Part shown: positions 1 through 7,583 of the stretch, one piece after another | How the letters are laid out: each line of letters opens with the position of its first letter | Numbering within the stretch: the stretch's first letter is position 1 | Origin: an uncultured Planctomycetaceae bacterium | GTDB lineage: Bacteria; Planctomycetota; Planctomycetia; Planctomycetales; Planctomycetaceae | NCBI GenBank assembly: GCA_903921605.1 | Contig: CAIXQV010001115.1 | Span: forward strand, 1 to 13,224 | Length of the DNA: 13,224 bases | Direction of reading: 5' to 3' | Made by a program: the position numbers and the translations under genes | The notes under the pieces: generated by a model | What the model was told of the DNA's origin: nothing | The model's database searches: none | The model's input: only the letters and a program-made list of their open reading frames with translations

Positions 1-597
1 AAGCTCAAGCCGCTGGAAGGAGGCGTGTTTGATCCGCTGGGAACCATGCTGGGCGACAAACAGGAGCGCTGGCTGATGAGCGATCTGCTGCAGTCACAGG
101 CGAAGTGGAACGTGCTTGGACAACAGGTCATGATGGCTCGCGTTGATCGTGCTGCCGGGGCGGAAGCCAAATTCAGCATGGATCAGTGGGCCGGTTATGA
201 TATCTCTCGCAAGAAACTCCTGGACTTCATGGCGACTCGCCAGATTTCCAATCCTGTCGTGCTGACGGGCGATATTCACTCTAATTGGGTGAATGATCTC
301 AAAGTCGATTTTGACAACGCGACAGATCCGATTGTAGCGTCGGAATTTGTCTGCACGTCGATCTCGTCCGGCGGCAACGGTCTGCAGTTCGTCAAAGGCC
401 ATGCAGAATTGATGGCGGAGAATCCATTCGTCAAGTTCCAGAATTCTGAACGCGGCTATGTCAGTTGCACAGTCACTCCGAAAGAATGGCGCAGTGATTA
501 TCAGGTGGTTGAGTTTGTCGACAAGCCAAACGCACCACTGATTAATCGCGGCACATGGGTCGTTGAGAATGGCAAGGCCGGGGCTGTGAAAGCGTAG
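1..597 (+). CDS. phoD: PhoD-family alkaline phosphatase, C-terminal part (5' end outside window)
   Basis: The frame is open from base 1, so this is the last 198 residues of a longer gene; PhoD-like proteins are usually well over 400 residues. Diagnostic parts are LGDKQERWL followed by KWNVLGQQVMMA, and the metal-site segment VVLTGDIHSNW (about residues 86-96 of the fragment), where Asp and His of GDIH are expected metal ligands. SEFVCTSISSGG follows, as in PhoD. The family hydrolyses phosphate mono- and diesters outside the cytoplasm with Ca/Fe in the active site and is usually exported by the Tat system; the signal region is not in the window. A GTG at base 25 could pass for a start, but the family match continues upstream of it (KLKPLEGG), so it is internal. 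It ends convergently with the VCBS lipoprotein gene, and I see no clear terminator in the 105 bases between. Several PhoD paralogues are common in planctomycetes, so the symbol is a family label. Confidence 0.9.
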   Translation, partial: KLKPLEGGVFDPLGTMLGDKQERWLMSDLLQSQAKWNVLGQQVMMARVDRAAGAEAKFSMDQWAGYDISRKKLLDFMATRQISNPVVLTGDIHSNWVNDLKVDFDNATDPIVASEFVCTSISSGGNGLQFVKGHAELMAENPFVKFQNSERGYVSCTVTPKEWRSDYQVVEFVDKPNAPLINRGTWVVENGKAGAVKA

Positions 598-702
598 TGC
601 ATGTCAACGCTTCAATGCTCCACGCTTCTTGTAGAAAAGATCGAAGGACCAGTGATCACGAAAAACGTGGGTTAAGCTTTCGATGCCGAAATGGAAAGTT
701 CT

Positions 703-2292
703 CTATTTCTGTCCCAGGTTTTCAAACAGATGCAGGAGCGATGGGGGATCTGCCGGTTCCGCGTAGAAGCAGCCGGCAGTGATATCAATGTCCCCATCTG
801 CATCAGTATCGCTCAGGGAAATTGTTGAATAGATCGGCGGCCCTTTCTGTATCACATGGCGTTCAAAAAGACCGTTGGTCTTCTGCTCCAGCCAAATCAA
901 TGCCTGTAAACTCTCAGGTGCCGCGCCCTGAATTGACTTCAACGGTAACAGTGCTGCAGCCACGATGTCCTGATCACCATCTCTGTCCAGGTCGGCACTT
1001 AAAGCTCGTAACACACCGGGTATTGCAGCAATATGCTGTGGCTCAAACTTGAGCCGCCCCATATTGCGCAGCAGCCAGATCCCGTGATAAGGTTTTATCA
1101 GGTGCGAATCGAACGTGTCGCCGACAGTGTACAAAACATCGGTATCACCATCGCCATCGAAGTCGCAAAGAGTAATGCCACTTGAACCATAGGATGGATC
1201 AGGAGCGGCATAAATCGACACCTTTTCAAAACCAGTTTCGCGATTCATGAAAGCCTCAATGACCTCATGCTCCTGGCTGATCACTGCCACGAAATCCACT
1301 CTTCCATCGCCGTCAAGATCCGTGACTGGCAGATGAATAGTGCCCGGCCTGTTATCAATTTTCAGACTGCGAAATGAGCGTTCACTCGCTGCATTTACGT
1401 CGTTGAATATGACATGAATTCCACCCGTCTCATGCCAGCCGAATTCCGCGACAGCCAGATCCGGATCGCCGTCATTGTCTAAATCTGCGGACTGCACGTC
1501 TGCAACTCGCCCAATTCCGTCCAGAATCACCCGAGGAGTTGATTCCGTCGTCTGGTTCTCAGCATCCGACAGCCAGAGCACCTGCCCTTTATTGTGATCT
1601 TCAGGCAGAAATGTCCCAAGGTCTGCGACGATAAGATCCATGCTGCCGTCCTGATCAAGATCGGCACTGCACGTTCCGGCAGGATTCGTTCCGATGCGAA
1701 AAGACCTCGCATGCCCCGGATCATTGACATCACAATCGAAGACACACCCAAGACGCATGTCGCTCACCCAAACTCGCGATGGAGTCGCTGCACTGTCACT
1801 CCGCCGCAATACGGATACTGCCGGAAGGTCGGTTAACTCTACAGGGATATTGATGAAACGGCGTTCGAACTTCAGCGGAGACGTTCTCGCTTCGGTCTGT
1901 TCCGGGGACGCAAGTCGCTCAGGGGCTCGCTGCCGATACCACCCAACCACTGACGCCTGAGGTGGTGGCGTTAGATCTTTGCGGCCGGAATCATAATAGA
2001 AATCAAATCCGCGTTTGACCTCCTGATACCAGGCGTCCTTCGGGAAACTATCGGGAAGCGGCACAGCATGGCAAGCACCACAAAAGATCTTCACCTGCTG
2101 TTCTACCGCAAACTGATTTGTCGCACTGTCTTCAAAAGAATCCGAAACGGTCATCTGACCTGCGTTCTCAGGCGAGCCGACATCTCTCGTGTCCTGTGTG
2201 CAACCAGAAACAACAGAAACGATCCCGGTAACCAGCAGTAAAAGCCACCGACGGGTTGCGAATCCTGGAAGAGACCGAGATGAAGTCCTCAT
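703..2292 (-). CDS. VCBS/FG-GAP repeat lipoprotein with an N-terminal CxxCH haem motif
   Basis: The product is 529 residues from the ATG at 2292. An upstream in-frame ATG at 2328 adds 12 residues, but 2292 gives a more normal signal peptide (RRWLLLLVTGIVSVVSGC), with lipobox Cys31. Next comes FCGACH (C71, C74, H75), the only CxxCH, inside a segment resembling a small c-type cytochrome domain. The rest is a beta-propeller-like array with six Ca-binding loops of the DxDxDGxxD type at about residues 211-219, 270-278, 325-333, 377-385, 434-442 and 495-503. By family knowledge this is an exported, lipid-anchored protein of unknown ligand; haem attachment is inferred from the motif. It is last in the minus-strand run, 45 bases after the CRTAC1-type gene if the longer start is used, so co-transcription is likely. 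Neither candidate start has a clear Shine-Dalgarno. The propeller assignment is strong; a working haem is less certain. Confidence 0.85.
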   Translation of the reverse strand: MRTSSRSLPGFATRRWLLLLVTGIVSVVSGCTQDTRDVGSPENAGQMTVSDSFEDSATNQFAVEQQVKIFCGACHAVPLPDSFPKDAWYQEVKRGFDFYYDSGRKDLTPPPQASVVGWYRQRAPERLASPEQTEARTSPLKFERRFINIPVELTDLPAVSVLRRSDSAATPSRVWVSDMRLGCVFDCDVNDPGHARSFRIGTNPAGTCSADLDQDGSMDLIVADLGTFLPEDHNKGQVLWLSDAENQTTESTPRVILDGIGRVADVQSADLDNDGDPDLAVAEFGWHETGGIHVIFNDVNAASERSFRSLKIDNRPGTIHLPVTDLDGDGRVDFVAVISQEHEVIEAFMNRETGFEKVSIYAAPDPSYGSSGITLCDFDGDGDTDVLYTVGDTFDSHLIKPYHGIWLLRNMGRLKFEPQHIAAIPGVLRALSADLDRDGDQDIVAAALLPLKSIQGAAPESLQALIWLEQKTNGLFERHVIQKGPPIYSTISLSDTDADGDIDITAGCFYAEPADPPSLLHLFENLGQK

Positions 2293-2373
2293 TTCAACGA
2301 GGCAGCAAGCTTTACTGGATACGGTCATGTCTGAACAATTTCCCGATTGTCTGCTATGATCATTGAGTCGATT

Positions 2374-4197
2374 TCAGTGACCTGCCGCAACAGGAACTTC
2401 ATTGCGGGTTAACGACTCAACAATCTGCAATTGTTGATTCACAGAAACGTTCCGGAGATATTGCACCGTTCCAGAGGGCCAGTGAATGGTGATTTGCGCA
2501 ATCTGATCATACTGACCAAGGCCAACATGGACGCGACGATCAGAAGTCGATGCATAGCTTGTTCCGCCTTTTACAAGTCGCAGTATCTTTTTCCCATCAT
2601 CGAACTCAAACTCGATCCACGCACCTTCAGCCCAACGTGAGCTCTTCACTCCGATAAGTTGCATCACAAGCCAGTTCCCAAAACGAACAGAATCGTTTCG
2701 CAGGACCGCCAGCGGTTGATTGATGTTGGATACAAAGATGTCAAGATCGCCATCGTTGCCCAGATCTCCCTCGGCAACCCCCCGACCCAAATACTGGCCT
2801 TTAAAGTACGCTCCCGATCCGTTGGTAACATCTTGAAATCGCTTCTGATTGTCATTCATCAGCAGCAGCGGTCGTTGATTGAGAGGAGAATTGATCGGGT
2901 GGCGAATGACGTGGCCATTTGCCACAAAAAGGTCTTCATCACCATCCAGATCAAGGTCACCAAACCTCGTGCCCCATCCAACGCTTAAACCGCACGCAGC
3001 GGAAATCCCGGTGCTTCGGCTGACATGCTGGAAAATCTGCCCGTCAAAGCTGCGATAAAGCGCGAAAGTTTCGTTTTCATAGTTCGTAACCCAGACATCC
3101 GGAAGACAATCACCATTATAGTCGCCGATATCGACACCCATGCTCCCATCTTCACGGCCCGTATCACTAAATCCAGTCGCACTCGATGCACCGCATTCCC
3201 TGAAACTCTGATGCGATTCGTTCATCAGCAGGAAATTCATCGTAGTATCATTAGTGACATAAACATCGACATCGCCATCAAGGTCTATGTCGGCGGCAAC
3301 GACACCCAGACCTTTCCCTGGTGGATACTCGCCAAGCCGACCAGACTCTTCAATAAAGCCACCGGCACCATCACTCAGATAAAGAGTATCGGGCAAACCG
3401 GTGAAACTCCTTGGGGGGCACACCTCTCGAACTGAGTCGCCGTGCGTAAAACAGAGAGGATCATTGTCAGTGCGCCAGTTCACATAATGAGCAACGTATA
3501 TATCATTCGCCCCATCTCCGTTGAAATCTGCCCAGGCCGCGCTGCTGCTCCAGAGGTGATCCGTCAAGCCAGCGGAAGTAGTCGCTTCAAAAAACGTGCC
3601 GTCACCATTATTGTGAAATAGCTGCAGCCCCCCGTAACCAGTGACCAGCACGTCATCAAAACCATCGTTATTAAAATCGCTTACGATCGCGCCATGAGAA
3701 TAATGATCAGCGTGCGCTATGCCTGCCGCAGCCGAACATTCGGCAAACATTTGAATCGCGTTCAGAGTCCCGTTCTCTGCTGGCAAAGAACGAAAGAGCC
3801 TCGATTCTAGACCGAACGGCGTTTTCGATGAATCAAAGTCACCACCGCCTGGTGCAAAGACGTCGATGTGCCCGTCACCGTTGAAGTCCAGAATCCCCAG
3901 TCCGCCTCCAAGCGACTCGACGATCGTGTAGAATTCTCTCTCAGCACCATCACGGTAAACATGATTGATACCCAGCTGACCAGCACATTCCTCAAAACGA
4001 AATGGAGATTCGAAAGCAGCCGCCTTTGGTGACTCGACAGTAGCCGCCGCCCCCCCTGAGTCCGACTTAGGTACCGCTGGTTCAGGTTGATTACTGCATC
4101 CGGTCAGCCACAGGATGAGGCCGCAAATGGCAGGAAAATAGTTGAATGATTTGACAGCAATGTCAGACACCTTCCGAAAAAGAAAACGCAGTTGCAT
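2374..4197 (-). CDS. CRTAC1-family lipoprotein: FG-GAP propeller plus ASPIC/UnbV domain
   Basis: The product is 607 residues from the ATG at 4197. The open frame reaches 4455, but the extra 86 residues are polar, lack a signal, and would overlap the upstream TPR gene by 95 bases. The 4197 start places a signal peptide right at the N terminus (AICGLILWLTGC, lipobox Cys34). Integrin-like Ca-binding loops follow at about residues 104-112 (DFNGDGHID), 174-182, 224-232, 303-311, 359-367, 414-422 and 478-486. One loop, DYNGDCLPD, has Cys in place of the usual Gly. The C-terminal ASPIC/UnbV domain covers about residues 508-594, with the recognisable GGTSYASTSDRRVHVGLG and HWPSGTVQ. CRTAC1-type proteins are secreted or surface proteins of largely unknown biochemical role, abundant in planctomycetes. 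The gene lies between the TPR gene and the haem-VCBS gene on the same strand, suggesting a shared envelope function. Family assignment is firm; the start is probable. Confidence 0.9.
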   Translation of the reverse strand: MQLRFLFRKVSDIAVKSFNYFPAICGLILWLTGCSNQPEPAVPKSDSGGAAATVESPKAAAFESPFRFEECAGQLGINHVYRDGAEREFYTIVESLGGGLGILDFNGDGHIDVFAPGGGDFDSSKTPFGLESRLFRSLPAENGTLNAIQMFAECSAAAGIAHADHYSHGAIVSDFNNDGFDDVLVTGYGGLQLFHNNGDGTFFEATTSAGLTDHLWSSSAAWADFNGDGANDIYVAHYVNWRTDNDPLCFTHGDSVREVCPPRSFTGLPDTLYLSDGAGGFIEESGRLGEYPPGKGLGVVAADIDLDGDVDVYVTNDTTMNFLLMNESHQSFRECGASSATGFSDTGREDGSMGVDIGDYNGDCLPDVWVTNYENETFALYRSFDGQIFQHVSRSTGISAACGLSVGWGTRFGDLDLDGDEDLFVANGHVIRHPINSPLNQRPLLLMNDNQKRFQDVTNGSGAYFKGQYLGRGVAEGDLGNDGDLDIFVSNINQPLAVLRNDSVRFGNWLVMQLIGVKSSRWAEGAWIEFEFDDGKKILRLVKGGTSYASTSDRRVHVGLGQYDQIAQITIHWPSGTVQYLRNVSVNQQLQIVESLTRNEVPVAAGH

Positions 4198-4360
4198 AAT
4201 TTGCCATCCTGTTCCGGATCGGCCTGGAACAATGTATTGGTTATCGTGCGCCAGGCAATCAGCGAAAACATTCCTTTGACTTCCCAAACGTGGCTGTCGG
4301 ACCATCAGACTGCGCTTTTGCCAGCGAGACTTGACGTCGTTACTGACCGGCAGTTGAGCT

Positions 4361-5560
4361 TCACGGATTTGTGATTTCATGGCCAGAATTCCGCATGCAG
4401 GCCGCTGCTGCTGTTCGCCAGAGTTTTGCCATCTGTGGCAATCCCAATTGATCACACACCTCCGCCATTCTCTCTCGGACCTGCCAATTAGACGGCTGGT
4501 CCATCGCTATCTGGCTTAGGGAAGTCAGCTCCAGTTTCAATGCTTTAAGCTTTTCGGATTGCTGCAGGTGCTCATTGTACTTTGCATTATCTTTCAGCAG
4601 GCGATATGACATCGCCAAAAGGTATTCACACTCATCATCGGACGGATCGTCCGAACGTACTTTCTGCAGGACAGCAATTGCCTCAGCGGGTTTCTGCTTC
4701 TCCATCAGAATGCGTCCCTGCAATCGCCGACCCGCTGCCGGGACCGTTCCCAGCCCTTTCGCCTGCGACAACAGGGCTTCAGCCTGACCCGGATCGCCCA
4801 AATTCCACCAGCACTCAGCCTTAGTCGCCAGCACAATTGCGGAATCCGGACAGCGGTCCAATTCCCGCATAGCGTTCTGAAACTCTTTCCGCGCGATGTA
4901 GACCGACGCGAGAGACACGAAAACCTGCATCTGATCACTCGGTAAGACAGCGAGATCGGCAGCCTGCTGAAAAGCCTTCAGAGCCAGATCGTATTCTCTG
5001 AAGTCGTTGTAGATCACTCCGCGCATGCGATGCGGTCGAAAATCCCGGGGTTCAATTCGCGAAACCTCATTGAGATGGAACAACGCTCGATCCATTCTTC
5101 CCAGGTCGTAGTAGACAGTCGCCAGCCATCGCTGCGCAGAAATGTTATCAGGCGCGTCGACAAGAGCCTGTTGGAGACAATTTTCCGCCTCCGGCAACTG
5201 ACCGACGCGATAAAGTGCTTCGCCAGCGAGAATCAACACTGGCAGCCTGATCGGGCCGGTTGGGGTGACCTTTGCAAATTGCTTCAATGCAAGATCCGGG
5301 CGGTCACGAAACAGCGATCGAGCCCCGCGAAGCATGGTAAGTTCTGGTTCTCTCAGCGGATCACTCTTGAGTTGATTGATTGTGTCCTCGACAAGCCGAA
5401 CGTCTCGCTCGTCAACAGCCCTTATCGTATCTGCAAAAGAATTGGCACTGGGCAAATCGGTGGAATGCCCAAACAGCATCCATAAGAACGCGACCGCTGT
5501 GGTCGCACTTGCGAGCAACACTGCTGTGCTTTTTGTTGCAAAGTTGGCTACGCGCTGCAT
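4361..5560 (-). CDS. Membrane-anchored tetratricopeptide repeat protein
   Basis: The product is 399 residues from the ATG at 5560, or 419 from a GTG at 5620. I prefer 5560 because it leaves a short basic N terminus and then a hydrophobic span at about residues 11-31 (STAVLLASATTAVAFLWMLFG). That span is either a signal anchor or an uncleaved signal, and there is no lipobox. The rest is helical, with TPR-like units such as ALYRVGQLPEAENCLQQAL, WLATVYYDLGRMDRALFHL and YNDFREYDLALKAFQQAADL, and further weaker repeats to the end. TPR domains act as protein-binding scaffolds, here probably on the outer face of the cytoplasmic membrane. It is the first gene of the minus-strand run (TPR, CRTAC1, haem-VCBS), and the 163 bases before the next gene hold no obvious terminator. 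Its last 40 or so residues resemble the corresponding part of the plus-strand TPR protein ending at 8876. Partner and function are unknown. Confidence 0.8.
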   Translation of the reverse strand: MQRVANFATKSTAVLLASATTAVAFLWMLFGHSTDLPSANSFADTIRAVDERDVRLVEDTINQLKSDPLREPELTMLRGARSLFRDRPDLALKQFAKVTPTGPIRLPVLILAGEALYRVGQLPEAENCLQQALVDAPDNISAQRWLATVYYDLGRMDRALFHLNEVSRIEPRDFRPHRMRGVIYNDFREYDLALKAFQQAADLAVLPSDQMQVFVSLASVYIARKEFQNAMRELDRCPDSAIVLATKAECWWNLGDPGQAEALLSQAKGLGTVPAAGRRLQGRILMEKQKPAEAIAVLQKVRSDDPSDDECEYLLAMSYRLLKDNAKYNEHLQQSEKLKALKLELTSLSQIAMDQPSNWQVRERMAEVCDQLGLPQMAKLWRTAAAACMRNSGHEITNP

Positions 5561-5663
5561 AGCGGGCAAAAACCTTACTGAATTTTTCACCCGGAAAAAA
5601 CTGCTCAACCTGCATGTCACTGCACTCTGCAGGACTCTAGAGGACCAAAGCGATACGCCTGCA

Positions 5664-5692
5664 CAGAATCAGAATTCTCCAGAATTCAGAAT
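5664..5692. repeat. Four CAGAAT repeats with two EcoRI-type palindromes (possible operator)
   Basis: CAGAAT occurs at 5664-5669, 5670-5675, 5680-5685 and 5687-5692. The middle two copies run into GAATTC palindromes, so the stretch has both direct and inverted symmetry. It lies 44 bases upstream of the GTG at 5620 and about 100 bases upstream of the preferred ATG of the minus-strand TPR gene, which is a sensible place for a regulator site. Binding is not shown; it may be chance enrichment. Confidence 0.35.
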
Positions 5693-5924
5693 CCCCCCAT
5701 ACTAATCCCGCCAGAGCTCAACTTGGCACCTGAAAAACCCATCAACTTCCCCGCGTTTTCGTCAAAGCTGGCCCCCGACGCAATTGCTCTGTGGGTCTTT
5801 GACTGTTTTCTTCCGCAGAATTTCCGCTGTTCGCCTAAAGAAAAGTAGTTGTTGACTAGAACAGACGGAATTGCAAAAGTCCCAAAAAAAAGAAAAAATC
5901 AGCCACTGTCGTATTTAAGGTGAA

Positions 5925-5953
5925 TTGACCGATAGGGAAGCCAGTGGTAATCT
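5925..5953 (+). promoter_or_regulatory. Candidate sigma-70-like promoter for the DUF1559 gene
   Basis: TTGACC at 5925-5930 matches five of six bases of the -35 consensus. A 17-base spacer leads to TAATCT at 5948-5953, a poor -10 (first two and last bases match). Transcription would begin near 5960 and leave a leader of roughly 75-80 bases before the GTG at 6038. Only the -35 box and spacing are good, so this is tentative. Confidence 0.3.
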
Positions 5954-6037
5954 GTCCCCCAAGGCTCATCACAGTTTTTGAATTTGGTAATTCGACTCTC
6001 GGTCTTGGTTCTTTTCGTTTTTTTTTGAAAGGTCAAG

Positions 6038-7021
6038 GTGGCTGGCATGAAGAAGTACTTACGACTTCCCAGGGGCTTCACTCTCATAGAATTGCTGGTG
6101 GTCATTGCGATCATCGCAATCCTCATTGCGTTGTTGCTGCCGGCAGTGCAGCAGGCTCGTGAAGCAGCTCGTCGTACCCAGTGCAAGAACAATCTCAAAC
6201 AATACGGATTGGCTCTTCACAATTACCATGATACCTACCTCAGGTTCCCACCGGGCGGACAAGATTGGGGCGCTCCGAATGTGGGTTGGCAGGTTCGTAT
6301 TTTGCCTTTTACAGAGCAGACTGCGCTCTACGGCGCCATTAACTTCAGCGATAATGCCGCGTACAACAGGCTCCTTGTCGCGACAGATCCTAATTCCCAG
6401 CTCCGAAAGAGGAACGTGCCTTATGCGACTTGTCCTTCGGATGCGTCGGGGGTTGTAAACGCAGACTGGGCTCAATCCAGCTATTCCGGATCGTTAGGCT
6501 CACAAAGGACGCCTTCGGCCAATGGTGCATGCAATCTTTTCATGACTCCGAATGTTCACTATCCAGATCCAGGTGGTCAGGCTGATCATGGCAATTCCGC
6601 AAACCCTCGGGCAATCTCCGGAATGTTTGGTCGCCTGTTGGCTGACAGTCCTGGGATCGAAGATATGACAGACGGCACGTCAAACACGATTATGGTGGGT
6701 GAGATTCTGCCAGCATGCAACGACCACCGGAGCGGCTGGTGGGACTACAATGGCATGGGTAACGCGCACGCATCGACGTCGGTACCAATCAACACAATGA
6801 CGACTTGCGAGGCTCCATACAAACGGCCAACGGCAGAGTATCCCGGCTGCGAGGCCATGAGCAACTGGAATCTCTCATGGGGGTTCCGCTCTGGTCATGT
6901 TGGGGGCGCTCAATTCCTGATGGGTGACGGTGCCGTACGTTTTATCAGCCAGAATATTGACTACCGAACGTACCAGAATTTGGGAGTTCGCAACGACGGA
7001 AGGGTCATCGGCGAATTCTGA
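6038..7021 (+). CDS. DUF1559 domain protein with type IV prepilin-like N terminus
   Basis: The product is 327 residues from GTG 6038. An in-frame ATG at 6047 ([10 protein letters not shown]) is equally possible. Both have a purine-rich site: AAAGG at 6028-6032 for the GTG, and AAGG at 6035-6038 for the ATG. The N terminus is a class III prepilin signal: basic residues, cleavage between G13 and F14, Glu18 at the +5 position, then a hydrophobic helix to about residue 38 ending in [14 protein letters not shown]. The C terminus has the H-x9-DG motif (H287, D297-G298) and the family ending [14 protein letters not shown]1559 proteins are hugely expanded in planctomycetes; they are thought to be pseudopilin-like, processed by a prepilin peptidase and displayed in the envelope, but no function is proven. 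Length is normal for the family. It is first of the plus-strand run and is followed by a strong hairpin, so it may be expressed above the genes downstream. Confidence 0.95.
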   Translation: MAGMKKYLRLPRGFTLIELLVVIAIIAILIALLLPAVQQAREAARRTQCKNNLKQYGLALHNYHDTYLRFPPGGQDWGAPNVGWQVRILPFTEQTALYGAINFSDNAAYNRLLVATDPNSQLRKRNVPYATCPSDASGVVNADWAQSSYSGSLGSQRTPSANGACNLFMTPNVHYPDPGGQADHGNSANPRAISGMFGRLLADSPGIEDMTDGTSNTIMVGEILPACNDHRSGWWDYNGMGNAHASTSVPINTMTTCEAPYKRPTAEYPGCEAMSNWNLSWGFRSGHVGGAQFLMGDGAVRFISQNIDYRTYQNLGVRNDGRVIGEF

Positions 7022-7046
7022 AATGCTTTTTTTGTGAGTTTCATCA

Positions 7047-7081
7047 ACAGCCAGGGGCGCGATCTGCCGCGCCCCTGCTGT
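7047..7081 (+). terminator. Intercistronic GC-rich hairpin after the DUF1559 gene
   Basis: CAGGGGCGCG (7052-7061) and CGCGCCCCTG (7068-7077) form a perfect 10-bp stem around a six-base loop. Four more pairs (ACAG 7047-7050 with CTGT 7078-7081) extend it past one bulged C at 7051. The bases after it are T-rich (7081-7100), with a run of six T at 7092-7097, but no U-tract begins immediately at the stem. It could be a partial intrinsic terminator or an RNA 3'-end stabiliser that sets DUF1559 output above that of the following lipoprotein gene, which starts 31 bases further on. Confidence 0.6.
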
Positions 7082-7102
7082 GTTTCATTTCTTTTTTGTT
7101 TC

Positions 7103-7106
7103 GAGG
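7103..7106 (+). promoter_or_regulatory. Shine-Dalgarno GAGG that fixes the GTG start at 7113
   Basis: GAGG lies six bases before GTG 7113, one of the clearest ribosome binding sites in the window. No ATG occurs near the N terminus in this frame, so the site supports GTG as the true start of the small lipoprotein. Confidence 0.7.
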
Positions 7107-7112
7107 TAACGT

Positions 7113-7571
7113 GTGATCCAGAAATTTTCGTTTCTGTTACTTCTGGCGGCGGCCATGGTCGGATGTGCGGGAAGCGATGACGCACCAAGTCTTGTGGCAG
7201 CAACCGGGACCGTTTTTTACGAAGACAAACCTGTTGCTGGGGCAACAGTAACCTTTCAGGTCGAAAACGCTCCGATATCCACAGGGCTCACAAACGCCGA
7301 AGGCAAGTTTACAATGACGACCGGAGGTCGGCCTGGTGTACCGTTGGGACCTGCCAAAGTTGGGATTGCTAAAGTTACCGCAACACAGCAGGACATGACT
7401 GCGATGAAACCAGAAGACATGCAGAAAATGCAGATGCAGAATAAGGGCGTCACTCCTATGGCTAAACCTGAAATCCCAGAGAAATATGGCAATCCAGAGA
7501 AAAGCGGCCTGGTTGCAACTCTGGATGCAGATGGAGGAAAGAACGTTTTTGAATTCCGCTTAGTGGATTGA
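7113..7571 (+). CDS. Small lipoprotein with transthyretin/carboxypeptidase-regulatory-like fold
   Basis: The product is 152 residues, starting at GTG with a good Shine-Dalgarno. The signal peptide MIQKFSFLLLLAAAMVGC ends in a lipobox with Cys18, so the mature protein should be lipid-anchored. The body opens with ATGTVFYEDKPVAGATVTF and then TGLTNAEGKFTMTT, the pattern of carboxypeptidase-regulatory/transthyretin-like domains: G-V-Y-D-G-K-P-ligand strand, then T-D-x-G-x-F. A Met/Gln/Lys-rich insert (about residues 90-115, DMQKMQMQNKG) precedes a final strand region ending NVFEFRLVD. From general knowledge, small proteins like this commonly sit directly after DUF1559 genes in planctomycetes, which argues for a functional pair, but the role is unknown. 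The TGA stop is directly followed by the TTG that could begin the TPR reading frame. Confidence 0.88.
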   Translation: MIQKFSFLLLLAAAMVGCAGSDDAPSLVAATGTVFYEDKPVAGATVTFQVENAPISTGLTNAEGKFTMTTGGRPGVPLGPAKVGIAKVTATQQDMTAMKPEDMQKMQMQNKGVTPMAKPEIPEKYGNPEKSGLVATLDADGGKNVFEFRLVD

Positions 7572-7583
7572 TTGAAAGCAGCT

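Larger units (their letters stand above)
5621..6037. other. Divergent intergenic region between two envelope-protein operons
   Basis: This 417-base stretch has no convincing coding frame. It separates the minus-strand TPR-CRTAC1-VCBS genes from the plus-strand DUF1559-lipoprotein-TPR genes and should hold promoters for both. Visible elements are a CAGAAT repeat cluster near the minus-strand gene, A-rich runs around 5883-5898, a candidate plus-strand promoter at 5925-5953, and a T-run at 6018-6026 just before the DUF1559 start. I found no convincing sigma-70 promoter for the minus-strand genes. Confidence 0.7.

Noticed and set aside
652..659. Palindrome GTGATCAC between the phosphatase and VCBS genes
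   Set aside because: Eight bases of symmetry are expected by chance in a window this long, and there is no T-run to make a terminator.
597..782. Short plus-strand frame after the phosphatase gene
   Set aside because: It overlaps the stop of the phosphatase gene, has no ribosome site or domain, and runs into the convergent VCBS gene.
2431..3435. Several plus-strand open frames (60-136 codons) opposite the CRTAC1-type gene
   Set aside because: They are antisense to a well-supported gene, have no recognisable domain, and arise from the repeated Asp/Gly-rich loops read on the other strand.
4198..4455. Longer N terminus for the CRTAC1-type protein
   Set aside because: It would bury the signal peptide about 110 residues into the protein and overlap the TPR gene; the residues look non-coding.
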